Origin: Hyphomicrobiales bacterium
GTDB lineage: Bacteria; Pseudomonadota; Alphaproteobacteria; Rhizobiales; Rhizobiaceae
DNA: 64,000 nt
NCBI GenBank assembly: GCA_900472625.1
Contig: UCIT01000073.1
Location: 19,161 to 83,160 of the forward strand
Direction of reading: 5' to 3'
A program made the translations under genes and the position numbers. Below, piece after piece: positions 44,148 to 53,534 of the stretch. Positions within the stretch are counted from its first letter, which is position 1, and every line of letters starts with the position of its first letter. A model generated the notes under the pieces. That model saw nothing but the letters and a program-made list of their open reading frames with translations. It did no database searches and was not told the origin of the DNA.

Positions 44148-44819
44148 ATGGTGACGGCAGATAATCTCAAGAGTTATTTTGACAAGGCGCGTCGTTTCGA
44201 TCAGGACCGACTGATCCAGATCGAACGTTCGAACCGGATCGCCTGGTCGATCGCGATCGCGTCCGGCATTGTCGCCAGCGTATCCGTCTTTGCCATTGCG
44301 GGTCTCACGCCCCTGAAGACGGTCGAGCCCTTTGTGGTGCGCGTCGACAATTCGACAGGCATCGTCGATGTCGTGTCGGCCTTGACGGCGACGGCCGGTA
44401 CCTATGACGAGGCGGTAACGAAATACTTCGCCGCCAAATATGTGCGCGCCCGCGAGGGTTATGTCTGGAGCGAGGCACAAGAAAACTTCCGTACGATCGC
44501 CCTTCTGTCGACCCAACCGGAACAGACGCGCTTTGCAGCCATGTACCGGGGCAGCAACCCGGATTCGCCTCAAAACCTCTATGGCCGGACTGCCACGGCG
44601 AAGATCGATATCGCCTCGATCTCGCTCATCAATCAGAATGTCGTCTCCGTGCGCTATATGCGCACCACGACGCGCGGCGAGGACGTTCGCACGACCCATT
44701 GGGTTGCGACCTTGACCTTCTCGTATGTCAACGCCCCGATGTCATCGACGGACCGGCTCGTGAACCCTCTCGGTTTTGTCGTCAGTGAATATCGGGCAGA
44801 TCCGGAGGAGGTAAGATGA
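44148..44819 (+). CDS. virB8: VirB8 core assembly protein
   Basis: A 223-aa bitopic protein with an N-terminal cytosolic part, one membrane helix (about 28-52) and a periplasmic domain with conserved-looking VEPFVVRVD, YDEAVTKYFAAKYVRAREGY and MYR. Overlaps virB9 by four bases. Confidence 0.9.
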   Translation: MVTADNLKSYFDKARRFDQDRLIQIERSNRIAWSIAIASGIVASVSVFAIAGLTPLKTVEPFVVRVDNSTGIVDVVSALTATAGTYDEAVTKYFAAKYVRAREGYVWSEAQENFRTIALLSTQPEQTRFAAMYRGSNPDSPQNLYGRTATAKIDIASISLINQNVVSVRYMRTTTRGEDVRTTHWVATLTFSYVNAPMSSTDRLVNPLGFVVSEYRADPEEVR

Positions 44820-45667
44820 TACGCAACGTGCCAATCGTCGCATTCGTCCTATTCGTTTTCATGTCACCGGCGCTCGCTCTGGAGATCCCACGCGGCGCAT
44901 CGCAGGACAGCCGGGTCCGATTTGTGAACTACCAGCCGTTCAACATCACAAGAGTCGTCGGCACCTTGCGATCATCGGTACAGGTCGAATTTGCGTCTGA
45001 TGAGGAGATCGCACATGTGGCGCTCGGCAACAGCGTCGCCTGGGAGGTTGCGCCGGCGGGCAACATCCTGTTCCTGAAACCGCGCGAGAACCAGCCGGTG
45101 ACAAATATTTCCGTCGTGACCACGCGCCGTGATGGCTCGACGCGAAGCTACCAGATGGAATTGACAGTGCGAGACGGTTCTGTGGAAGCCGGGCAAAACA
45201 CCTACTTTTATGTGAAGTTCAGATACCCCGAGGATGAAGCCGCATTTCGCCGCCAGCAGGCGGCATCAAGGGCCCTTGCGGCCCAGGCGAAGGACGCCGA
45301 CAATGTGCTGGCCCTCCACGAAGCCTATGGTCCCCGAAACTGGCGCTATTCGGCTCAGGGCTCCCAGGCGCTGGAGCCGCAAAGCGTCTACGACAATGGC
45401 AAGATCACAACGTTCGCCTTCGTCGGAAACCAGGAAATGCCCGCAATCTATATGGAAAATTCGGACGGATCGGAAAGCCTCGTTCCGAAGTCGGTCGATG
45501 GCAATCTCGTCATGGTGCATGCCATCAGCCGCAAGTTCATCCTGCGGCGGGGCAAGGACGCGCTTTGCGTGTTCAACGAGGCCTACGACCGTGTCGGCAT
45601 CAATCCCGATACGAACACGACGTCGCCCTCGGTAGAGCGCGTCGTGAAAACCGACAGCGCGCAATAG
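44816..45667 (+). CDS. virB9: VirB9 outer-membrane core protein
   Basis: A 283-aa exported protein (signal peptide ending near LALEIP). The N-terminal half carries the IAHVALGNSVAWEV and NILFLKPRENQPVTN blocks of VirB9; the C-terminal half has NWRYSAQGSQALEPQSVYDNG and TTFAF. Part of the VirB7-9-10 core complex. Confidence 0.92.
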   Translation: MIRNVPIVAFVLFVFMSPALALEIPRGASQDSRVRFVNYQPFNITRVVGTLRSSVQVEFASDEEIAHVALGNSVAWEVAPAGNILFLKPRENQPVTNISVVTTRRDGSTRSYQMELTVRDGSVEAGQNTYFYVKFRYPEDEAAFRRQQAASRALAAQAKDADNVLALHEAYGPRNWRYSAQGSQALEPQSVYDNGKITTFAFVGNQEMPAIYMENSDGSESLVPKSVDGNLVMVHAISRKFILRRGKDALCVFNEAYDRVGINPDTNTTSPSVERVVKTDSAQ

Positions 45668-45679
45668 GGAGCGACATCC

Positions 45680-46849
45680 ATGGCTCAAGAAGATGAAACG
45701 CGTATTCCCGGAGAGCGTGCGGAAACAGTCACCGGCCGGCGGATCGACAACAACCCACTGTTGAAGCGTGGCGCGGTCGCCATTGCGATCGTGGCGTTTG
45801 TCGGCTTTGCCCTTTGGTCCACGACGGGCAAGAAGGCAAAGGATGACAATATCCAGCCAGAACGCGTGGTTATTCGCCAGACAAATCCGTTTGAGGCCGT
45901 CAAGGAAAAGGCCGAACCGGTTCAGGTGGTCCCGGAAGTGAAGTTGCCGGCGCCCATCGTCGAACCGGTCGTGGAAGAACAGGATAAATTGCTTGATTCC
46001 GCCCGCCGCGCCCCAGTGATGGCCTTCAGCAGCGGGCAGAAAAATACGAAAGACCGACGGGAGACCGATAATCCGAATTCGTCTGATAGCAATTTCGTGC
46101 CGTTCGACAACACTATGATGGGACAAAGCCAGCAAAACAACGACCAGCAGCGTTTCGACGGTCTGCTGCGACCAACTCGGCTCGAAGGCTCGCGCGCGGG
46201 CACGCTCGGCAATCGGGACTTCATCGTGGCGATGGGGACTTCAATCCCTTGCGTGCTCGAAACGGCGTTGGCATCCGATCAACCCGGTTTTACCAGTTGC
46301 GTGATCAACCGCGATGTTCTTTCCGACAACGGCCGGGTCGTGCTGATGGAAAAGGGCACGCAGGTCGTCGGGGAATATCGGGGCGGACTACAGCGCGGGC
46401 AAAAGCGCCTCTTCGTTCTCTGGAACCGGGCAAAAACGCCGAAAGGCGTTATCGTCACGCTTGCCTCGCCGGCGACGGATGCCCTCGGACGCGCCGGCGT
46501 TGACGGCTATGTCGACACCCACTGGTGGGAGCGCTTCGGCAGCGCTCTTCTGCTTTCGATTGTTGGTGACGCGACCAGCTATGCCAGCAGCCAATTGCAG
46601 GATAGCGATGTCGATGCACAGAACACCACGAGCGCCGGCCAACAGGCGGCCGCCATCGCTGTCGAACAATCGATTAACCTACCGCCAACGCTGAACAAGC
46701 ATCAGGGAGAACAGGTTTCGATCTTTGTTGCTCGCGATCTCGACTTTTCCGGAATCTATCGTCTGCGGGTGACGGAACCCAAGAACCGCATTTTCGACCG
46801 CGCGGTACTCGGAGATTTTTCGCCGCGATCGACGCTCGTGACGAAGTAG
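45680..46849 (+). CDS. virB10: VirB10 core protein
   Basis: A 389-aa protein with a cytosolic N-terminus, one membrane helix (about 33-52), a Pro-rich linker, and the TrbI/VirB10 domain with GTSIPCVLETALASDQPGFTS, GRVVLMEKGTQVVGEY and NLPPTLNKHQGEQVSIFVAR. Energy-sensing component of the core complex. Confidence 0.93.
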   Translation: MAQEDETRIPGERAETVTGRRIDNNPLLKRGAVAIAIVAFVGFALWSTTGKKAKDDNIQPERVVIRQTNPFEAVKEKAEPVQVVPEVKLPAPIVEPVVEEQDKLLDSARRAPVMAFSSGQKNTKDRRETDNPNSSDSNFVPFDNTMMGQSQQNNDQQRFDGLLRPTRLEGSRAGTLGNRDFIVAMGTSIPCVLETALASDQPGFTSCVINRDVLSDNGRVVLMEKGTQVVGEYRGGLQRGQKRLFVLWNRAKTPKGVIVTLASPATDALGRAGVDGYVDTHWWERFGSALLLSIVGDATSYASSQLQDSDVDAQNTTSAGQQAAAIAVEQSINLPPTLNKHQGEQVSIFVARDLDFSGIYRLRVTEPKNRIFDRAVLGDFSPRSTLVTK

Positions 46850-46857
46850 GATAGGAG

Positions 46858-47925
46858 ATGTCGGAGGGACAGGATTCAGCTGTCGTCAGCGAGCTCTTGA
46901 AGCCGTTCTCGACATATCTTCAGGATCCCACGCTATTTGAAGTGATTGTGAATCGGCCCGGGTGGGTGCTGACAGAAGGTTCAGGCGGTTGGCGGACCCA
47001 TGACAAGCCGGAACTGACCTTCGAAAAGCTCATGCGCCTCGCCCGGGCCGTAGCCAGTTTTTCTCATCAGTCGATCGATGAGACGCGCCCAATCCTGTCG
47101 GCAACGCTTCCAGGTGATGAGCGGATCCAGATCGTCATCCCCCCGGCCACGCTGAAGGACACGGTCAGCATTACAATTCGAAAGCCTTCGTCGGTGGATT
47201 TCAGCCTTGACGACCTGGAGGCAAACGGGTTCTTTGAGAGAACCCGCGCAGCGTCTCATGGTCCATCCTCCCGGGATGCGGAACTGACCGAAATCTACCG
47301 TGCCGGCCGCTTCAAGGAATTCCTGCGCCAGGCAGTCATCGCCCGCAAGAACATCATTATTTCCGGCGCGACCGGTTCCGCCAAAACCACACTTTCGAAA
47401 GCACTCATCAAACATATTCCCGAAGCCGAGAGGATCATCTCGATCGAAGACACGCCTGAACTGGTGATCCCGCAGCCAAATCACGTGCGGCTATTCTACT
47501 CAAAGGGCGGGCAAGGACTTTCCCGTGTGGGGCCGCGTGAGCTGCTGGAGTCATGTCTGCGCATGCGGCCAGACCGAATCCTGCTACAGGAGCTTCGCGA
47601 CGGAACTGCGTTCTATTACATCCGCAATGTCAATTCCGGCCACCCCGGTTCGATAACGACGGTCCATGCCAATTCGGCGGAACTTGCCTTCGAGCAGTTA
47701 GCGCTCCTGGTAAAGGAATCCGAGGGCGGCAGCGGTCTTGACCGTGCTGACATTCTCACAATGCTACAAGCAGGCATCGATGTCGTGGCGCAATGCAAGC
47801 GAGAGAATGGGAATTTTCGTCTTTCAGAGGTGTATTATCGCCCTGCAGGGTATCGAGAGACTCATGCCTCAAGAAACTCGGCCTTTTTGAGGGCAATTCC
47901 GTCCATCGAAGCGGACATGCCGTAG
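46858..47925 (+). CDS. virB11: VirB11 traffic ATPase
   Basis: A 355-aa VirB11/GspE ATPase with Walker A GATGSAKT (170-177), Asp box SIEDTPEL, HAN box HPGSITTVHANSAELAFEQL, and RMRPDRILLQELRD. The Walker A has Ala where Gly is usual before Lys. Last gene of the operon; no virD4 follows. Confidence 0.93.
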   Translation: MSEGQDSAVVSELLKPFSTYLQDPTLFEVIVNRPGWVLTEGSGGWRTHDKPELTFEKLMRLARAVASFSHQSIDETRPILSATLPGDERIQIVIPPATLKDTVSITIRKPSSVDFSLDDLEANGFFERTRAASHGPSSRDAELTEIYRAGRFKEFLRQAVIARKNIIISGATGSAKTTLSKALIKHIPEAERIISIEDTPELVIPQPNHVRLFYSKGGQGLSRVGPRELLESCLRMRPDRILLQELRDGTAFYYIRNVNSGHPGSITTVHANSAELAFEQLALLVKESEGGSGLDRADILTMLQAGIDVVAQCKRENGNFRLSEVYYRPAGYRETHASRNSAFLRAIPSIEADMP

Positions 47926-48129
47926 ACAGAGAACAATGAGCACGTTGTTGCCAGCTTGTCGACTGCAATGCCAAACGGAATGCGCTGGTTCTTCGTACGG
48001 GCAATTTTTCACTTCGCCCGACAACGTCCTCCCAATAAAGTCGGCATCAGTTCAGAACGGCTCACCGGTTCATTGGGTGATGCTATCAACGCCAAAAGCT
48101 TCTGGCGCGAAAGCGAAGGGAACTTGTGC

Positions 48130-49037
48130 ATGTCACAACAAACTCTCCTGAAACGGATATCCGCAGGCGTGCTCGAGGTCGCGTATTATGAGACAGGTCC
48201 TGCGGACGGCGTTTCAACCATTCTTCTTCATGGCTTTCCATACGACGCTCATGCCTATGACGCGGTGGTGGCTAATCTTGCCGGCGCCGGCCACCGGTGC
48301 ATCGTCCCATTTTTACGGGGCTATGGCCCGACCCGGTCCCTATCGCCGAATACGCCGCGTTCGGGTGAGCAGGCGGCGCTCGGCGCGGATCTGCTGTCAC
48401 TCATGGACGGCCTCGGAATCGAGAGAGCGATCCTCGGAGGCTACGACTGGGGAGGTCGAGCTGCATGCATCGTTTCTGCTTTATGGCCCGAAAGAGTGAT
48501 CGGCCTTGTCAGCGCCGGCACGGGCGACAACATCCAGGACATCGCCGGCGCAGCCAAGCCAGGTGCGCCGGATCAGGAGGCGCGCGACTGGTATCAATAC
48601 TACTTTCACACCGACCGCGGCCGAAAAGGCCTTGAAGAGAAGCGGGCCGAGATCAGTCGATTCCTATGGACGACTTGGTCACCATCGTGGCACTTCGATG
48701 AGGGCACTATTCGCGCAAACCGCGGCCTCTTTTAACAATCCCGACTTCGTCGATGTCGTGAACCATTCCTACCGGCATCGGTACGGCGTCATTACCGGAG
48801 ATCCGGCCTATGCTGAAATCGAGGCGAGACTGGCGCGCCAACCCCGCTATTACCGTTCCGAGCATCGTGGTGCTGGGCGCGAACGATGGTGTCGATCCTC
48901 CCCCGTCGAAGGACCAGGACGCCACAAGGTTTGCCGGGTTCTACGACCGGCGCGTATTGCGTGGCGTCGGGCACAACGTGCCGCAGGAAGCGCCGACCGA
49001 TTTCGCGGATGCAATCCTGCAACTGCGAGCGATATGA
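48130..49037 (+). pseudogene. Alpha/beta hydrolase, broken by two frameshifts
   Basis: The frame from the ATG at 48130 encodes an alpha/beta hydrolase N-terminus (LLHGFPYDAHAYD, nucleophile-elbow-like GGYDWGGRAA). It stops early; homologous-looking sequence (TAASFNNPDFVDVV, then NPAITVPSIVVLGANDGVDP and GVGHNVP with the catalytic His) continues in two other frames. Single-base insertions near 48709 (GGCACTATTCGCG) and in the C-run near 48841-48845 explain this. The nucleophile position has Asp as in epoxide-hydrolase or dehalogenase members. Either a pseudogene or sequencing error. Confidence 0.75.
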
Positions 49038-49097
49038 ATAGAAACCGCCAACAGATGCGCAATCGCTTGAACAGCAAGAGTGATCCCAAAGTTCGTG

Positions 49098-49421
49098 TTA
49101 CGCCTGCAGGCCAAAGGTCTCGACGACTTCACAACTTGCCACTATTCCCGCAGGTCCTCGGTTTAACAGGGCCAGAACGGCCTCCTGGTCCAACGGGATC
49201 GTTTCTATCTTTTCGAGAACTGTGGATGACCACTCCATATCGGGGTCCGCGGTGATGTCGTTCCGCAGAGCAATCACTGCGCCCCGGGCTTCCTCAAGAC
49301 TGTCAAAAAAGATTTCCGCAATGCCCGTTGGCCTCCATCGGTCCTCCGTCGGGATCCCAGCAACCGAGTAGGTGTAGAAAGTAAAAGAGGGTGGGTTTTG
49401 CAACGATTTCTCCTCGAGCAT
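49098..49421 (-). CDS. Hypothetical protein
   Basis: A 107-aa protein of unknown family (FFDSLEEARGAVIALRNDI, IPLDQEAVLALLNRGPAG). No signal peptide. A start at ATG 49421 (MLEEKS) is preferred over 49448 because the longer N-terminus is low-complexity Gly/Pro. Confidence 0.5.
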   Translation of the reverse strand: MLEEKSLQNPPSFTFYTYSVAGIPTEDRWRPTGIAEIFFDSLEEARGAVIALRNDITADPDMEWSSTVLEKIETIPLDQEAVLALLNRGPAGIVASCEVVETFGLQA

Positions 49422-49885
49422 TGCTGGCGGTCCGCCCCCGCCGTTCAATACTCATTGACCCCCGGCCGCGGGGAGTTCGAAACCGTGTATCCACAGCCCT
49501 GTAGCCTTTAGTTCGAGAACCTGGACATACGCCACAGGCTCCCCGACGCTGAAGGTCAAGGAGGGGGCCTTTTGGGTAGACCCAACCATTGGATACAGGG
49601 GTTTCGACGCCCCAGAGCAGCGCGTACCGCTCCAAGGTCAGACTATGACATCCCATTGAATTTGTCCTCAATTTTTTGCCGCACCTTGGTGCCGACAGAA
49701 GGATTTGCCCTTGAGAGGGGCGGATAGCGCGGAGGGGAAAAGGTTGGTTGCCTGCGACGCAGTGGATACCGGCCGGAAGCTGAGAAGGCGGCGGGCGTGG
49801 TTGGAGGAAGAGGGGGGAAGGAGGGTTTGTGGCGGATTGAGGTTGTCGGAGAGAGGCTCCGGCCGACCCGCCACGGAGAAACGAC
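49422..49885. other. Intergenic region upstream of the ParB-like gene
   Basis: About 460 bp without a convincing gene. The last 150 bp are purine-rich (repeated GGAGG/GAGAGG-like runs) and lead to a good ribosome site (GGAGAAA) before the ATG at 49886. Likely promoter and leader of the ParB-like gene. Confidence 0.4.
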
Positions 49886-52033
49886 ATGGCACAGGCCATC
49901 CAGAAAATCACGCTCAACGCCGGGCGCGACATTCCCTTCAACAAACTCGTTCTCAGCCAGCAGAACGTTCGTAAAACCAATGCGGGCATCTCGATCGAGG
50001 AGCTTGCTGAGGATATTGCCCATCGTGGATTGCTGACCAGCCTCAATGTCCGCGCTGAAGTCGATGGCGACGGCAACGAGACGGGTATCTACCGGATCCC
50101 GGCGGGTGGTCGCCGTTACCGCGCTCTGGAACTCCTGGTGAACCAGAAAAAGCTGTCAAAGACGGCGGCGATCCCCTGCATCGTCAGTAAGGGCGACGCC
50201 CTCGAAGTCGAGGATTCGCTTGCCGAAAACGTCAGCCGCGTCGATCTGCACCCGCTCGACGAGTTCCGGGCCATCATGACCCTGCGCGAGCAGGGCCTGG
50301 ACGAGGAAGAGATTGCCGTCCGCTTCCATATGTCGGTCGCCACGGTGAAGCAGCGTTTGCGCCTGGCCTCGGTCTCGCCGCGTCTCCTCGAGTTCTACGC
50401 CAATGACGAGATGAAGCTCGGCCAGGTAATGGCGTTTTCCATCACCAATGATCACGTTCGCCAGGAACAGGTTTGGGACACGATCTCGCGGTCGCATAAC
50501 CAGGACGCCTATTATATCAGGCGGATGTTGACTGAAACCGCCGTCCGAGCCTCCGATCGTCGCGCCGTTTATGTCGGGATCGACGTCTATGAAGCAGCCG
50601 GCGGTCTCGTTATGCGTGACCTGTTCGAGCAGGACAATGGCGGATGGCTGCAGGATCCGGCGCTGCTCGAGCAGCTCGTCCTCGAAAAGCTGACCGCTGA
50701 GGCGGAAACGCTGAAGGCGCATGAAGGCTGGAAGTGGGTAGAAGCCGCGTTCGACTTTCCCTACGGTCACACCTCGGGTCTTCGCCGCTTCTACGGCGAG
50801 CGGGTCGAATACAGCGAGGAGGAACTTGCGCGGCATGATGCGCTCAAGGCAGAATACGACAAGCTTGATGCGGAGTATGCTGAGGCGGAGAGTTATTCCG
50901 AGGAGACCGAGGCGCGACTTGAGGAACTCGGCAATGCGCTGGATGCCCTCAACGACCGGCCCTACGTCTTCGACAGGGAAGACGTCGCCCGCGGCGGCGC
51001 CTTCATCTCGCTTGGTGCCGATGGTGAGCCCAGGCTCGAACGCGGTTTCGTCCGGCCCGAAGACGAACCTGTCGCAGAGCCGCAAACCGGTGTTGACGAT
51101 TATGGCGACGGTGATGTCCAAGGCGAGACTGAGACTGGGCCGACGTCGGCAAATCGCGGCATCTCGGTCAACGGCAAGCCCGTCGGCATCGAGGAACCGG
51201 AGGAAGACGACGGCAAGGTTCGTCCGCTTTCCGATCGCGTCATCGAGGATCTAACGGCCGCTCGCACCGTTGCGCTGCGCAACGCGCTGGCGAACGATCC
51301 GGTGATGGCTTTCATCGCTGCCCTGCATGTCGCGGTCCTCAAAATCTTCTACCGATACGGAGCGGACTCGTGCCTGGAGATCACGCTTCAGCACACCGCG
51401 TTCAGCCAGACGCAGGGGCTTGGCGATACGATCTGGGCAAAGGAGATCGAACAACGGCAGGAATCCTGGGGCTATGACCTTCCCGGCAACGCCGACGAGG
51501 TCTGGAACTACCTGATCGCGCTCGACCAGGATAGCCGCATGGCGCTGTTTGCCCATTGCGTCTCCTTGTCAGTGAACACCACCGTGCAAGGGTGGAACCG
51601 GCGGACAAAGGAAACGGCTCACGCCATGCAGCTTGCCCATTCGCTCGGCTTTGGCATGGTCGCGGCCGGTTGGACGCCGACGGTCGACAACTATCTCGGC
51701 CGCGTCACCAAGGCGCATATCCTGCAGGCGGTCCGCGAAGCGAAGGGCGAGCAGTCGACGCAACTGATCGATCATCTCAAAAAGCCAGACATGGCGCGTG
51801 AGGCTGCCCGGCTCCTCGAAGGCAGCGGATGGCTCCCTGAAGTGCTGCGGCTCCCCGTCGATCGGATTCCCGCGGAGGCAGGGCTCGATGCTGTGCTCGA
51901 GGACGCGGTTGTCGAGGACGATACCACTCAGGCCGCCGACTTTGATCTTCCGGCCTTCCTGACGGTTGATGAGGAAGCCGAGGGAGCGGCTACCGACTCG
52001 ATCGACGGTGAGCATCTCCAAGCCGCCGAATAA
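49886..52033 (+). CDS. Long ParB/RepB/Spo0J-family protein
   Basis: A 715-aa protein. The N-terminal 200 residues contain the ParB/Srx fold (RIPAGGRRYRALELL, DSLAENVSRVDLHPLDEFRAI) and an HTH (EEEIAVRFHMSVATVKQRLRLASV). The remainder, with an acidic region near 310-440, is a large C-terminal domain seen in ParB-like proteins of rhizobial plasmids and is not part of normal partition ParB. It is separate from RepB, so it probably regulates genes or protects DNA in this plasmid block. Preceded by GGAG and followed by a perfect hairpin. Confidence 0.85.
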   Translation: MAQAIQKITLNAGRDIPFNKLVLSQQNVRKTNAGISIEELAEDIAHRGLLTSLNVRAEVDGDGNETGIYRIPAGGRRYRALELLVNQKKLSKTAAIPCIVSKGDALEVEDSLAENVSRVDLHPLDEFRAIMTLREQGLDEEEIAVRFHMSVATVKQRLRLASVSPRLLEFYANDEMKLGQVMAFSITNDHVRQEQVWDTISRSHNQDAYYIRRMLTETAVRASDRRAVYVGIDVYEAAGGLVMRDLFEQDNGGWLQDPALLEQLVLEKLTAEAETLKAHEGWKWVEAAFDFPYGHTSGLRRFYGERVEYSEEELARHDALKAEYDKLDAEYAEAESYSEETEARLEELGNALDALNDRPYVFDREDVARGGAFISLGADGEPRLERGFVRPEDEPVAEPQTGVDDYGDGDVQGETETGPTSANRGISVNGKPVGIEEPEEDDGKVRPLSDRVIEDLTAARTVALRNALANDPVMAFIAALHVAVLKIFYRYGADSCLEITLQHTAFSQTQGLGDTIWAKEIEQRQESWGYDLPGNADEVWNYLIALDQDSRMALFAHCVSLSVNTTVQGWNRRTKETAHAMQLAHSLGFGMVAAGWTPTVDNYLGRVTKAHILQAVREAKGEQSTQLIDHLKKPDMAREAARLLEGSGWLPEVLRLPVDRIPAEAGLDAVLEDAVVEDDTTQAADFDLPAFLTVDEEAEGAATDSIDGEHLQAAE

Positions 52034-52054
52034 GGCCCCCAGACCTTTACTCAC

Positions 52055-52080
52055 GAAGCCCGGCCCCTGCGCCGGGCTTC
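52055..52080 (+). terminator. Perfect hairpin between ParB-like gene and next gene
   Basis: Arms GAAGCCCGGC (52055-52064) and GCCGGGCTTC (52071-52080), loop of 6 nt, then TCTGTTTT and directly the next gene's ribosome site (AGGAG 52090-52094). Could be a terminator, an attenuator or an mRNA-stabilising hairpin. Confidence 0.7.
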
Positions 52081-52101
52081 TCTGTTTTCAGGAGCACCGT
52101 C

Positions 52102-52758
52102 ATGCCTGCCTATACGATCGAAACGACCTACACCTTGCCGATATTCCGGCATGCGACCTATTTCGCCGACACGCCAGAGGCTGCCTGCAAGGCGGCCACT
52201 AGCGACGACAACTGGGAGTCCTCGAAAAAGGACCACGACTCTTCCGGCGAGATCCATGTGACCGGCGTCTGGGAGGGTGAGAACACTGCCTATGCCGGAT
52301 CGCCCATCACAATTCCATCGGAGTTTGATGAATCCGTTCAGCGCCGGGCTCACCACTTCGAAATCCTGCTCGGTCTATTGAAGATACTATTTCACGACGT
52401 CCAGGCCGCGCGATCTCCGTCAGGCGACTGGCTCGCGAAATCGTCCTGGGCGATAGCGCGGGGCGAGGCTATCCTCGCTTACGCACCCGATCCCGCCGAG
52501 CCGGCCGATGCGCCAAAGCCAAGTCATATCCTTGCACGTTTAGAGGAAGAGCGCGTGCGCAGCGCGATCGTTGCCGTCCTTGAGGTCGACCGAGACTTCG
52601 ATGGCCTTTCGCCGGCATCGGTGAGCGATGCGGAGATCCAATCGGCTTGTGCGTCCGTCGTAACCGCGATGGACCTCTCCGATGCTGTGAGCAATGCCGA
52701 GTTTCACGCGGCGATGGCAGCAATCCGGGCGGCGCACCGTCGCCTCCATGAAGGTTAA
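52102..52758 (+). CDS. Hypothetical protein
   Basis: A 218-aa acidic protein of unknown function; the N-terminal part (IFRHATYFADTPEAACKAA) resembles small domains of plasmid accessory proteins. Good ribosome site AGGAG 7 bp before the ATG. No catalytic motif seen. Confidence 0.65.
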   Translation: MPAYTIETTYTLPIFRHATYFADTPEAACKAATSDDNWESSKKDHDSSGEIHVTGVWEGENTAYAGSPITIPSEFDESVQRRAHHFEILLGLLKILFHDVQAARSPSGDWLAKSSWAIARGEAILAYAPDPAEPADAPKPSHILARLEEERVRSAIVAVLEVDRDFDGLSPASVSDAEIQSACASVVTAMDLSDAVSNAEFHAAMAAIRAAHRRLHEG

Positions 52759-52896
52759 GTCCTTTCCGATCCCTCTGACCTTCGCACCCGGTCCGCTATC
52801 CATTCAACCCAGCCCAGCCTCCTTCCTGCGTGCACCAGAAGTAGGAGGCGGCTGCGGCCAGCCCAAAGGGAAGAGTAGGGCCGGTGAGAGGGGTGA

Positions 52897-52924
52897 GCCG
52901 GGCGATGGAGAGAGGGTGCCCGGC
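52897..52924 (+). repeat. GC-rich inverted repeat upstream of antirestriction gene
   Basis: Arms GCCGGGC (52897-52903) and GCCCGGC (52918-52924), perfect 7 bp, loop 14 nt, about 30 bp before the antirestriction gene. No T-run follows at once, so the role is unclear. Confidence 0.4.
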
Positions 52925-52956
52925 CAGAAACCTGTTTCCTCTCTGGAGAAAGATCG

Positions 52957-53379
52957 ATGTCGATATCCGAACTCACACCTCAAACTGCTTCTATCGTCTC
53001 CGACGAACGCCGCCTGAATTTCTTGCCCACGCTGTTCGGGCGCTCGCTCCTGATCATTGGCGAGAACGCGGTCTACAGCCTCATGGAGCGGCTCAGCCCC
53101 CTCGATTATGGTGGCGGGTTCTGGGATTTCTACGAACACGAGGAAAAGCCGCTGTTCCTGGCTCCGAGATCCAAATCGCGTTTCAGGATCACCGGCGAGA
53201 TCACCGGGTTTCAGGGGGAAGTCTCGGCGGAGGCCGCCGGGATTATCGCCACGCTCTTTGCGTTCTCGCATCTCTCCTTCCAGTATCAATCCGAGCATCT
53301 CTCGGAAGGGTACGGCCGCCTCTACGCCTATGCGGCCGACCACGCCGAGGCCGCAGAAATCTTTGAGGCGATCGATTGA
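52957..53379 (+). CDS. KlcA/ArdB-family antirestriction protein
   Basis: A 140-aa protein matching the KlcA/ArdB family: RRLNFLPTLFGR, ENAVYSLMERL, YGGGFWDFYE, PLFLAPRS, SAEAAGIIATLFAFSHLSF and a final EIFEAID. These proteins let conjugating plasmids escape type I restriction without DNA mimicry. The ATG at 52957 has GGAG upstream. The family's usual NGG in the middle is EEKP here, a small deviation. Confidence 0.85.
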   Translation: MSISELTPQTASIVSDERRLNFLPTLFGRSLLIIGENAVYSLMERLSPLDYGGGFWDFYEHEEKPLFLAPRSKSRFRITGEITGFQGEVSAEAAGIIATLFAFSHLSFQYQSEHLSEGYGRLYAYAADHAEAAEIFEAID

Positions 53380-53481
53380 TCACTAGCCTCCCGTCGCCCT
53401 CGGGCGGCTCGCTTGTCTGTTCCGACCACATTGCCTTGGAAGTCAAGGTTTGCGGTCTCAATCCATCGTCCATCTCACCAG

Positions 53482-53515
53482 CCCGGTCGGCGCAAGAGCG
53501 CTCAACCGGGTTTTT
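53482..53515 (+). terminator. Hairpin with T-run in front of DUF932 gene
   Basis: CCCGGT (53482-53487) pairs with ACCGGG (53505-53510), with a nested GCGC/GCGC stem around AAGA, followed by TTTTT. The next gene's AGGAG follows about 6 bp later. Looks like an intrinsic terminator or attenuator. Confidence 0.65.
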
Positions 53516-53534
53516 CATGTCAGGAGACTTCATC

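Noticed and set aside
43968..44699. 243-aa minus-strand open frame in the virB region
   Set aside because: Antisense to virB7 and virB8, which have clear features.
50156..51121. 321-aa minus-strand open frame
   Set aside because: Antisense to the ParB-like gene; no motif and no ribosome site.
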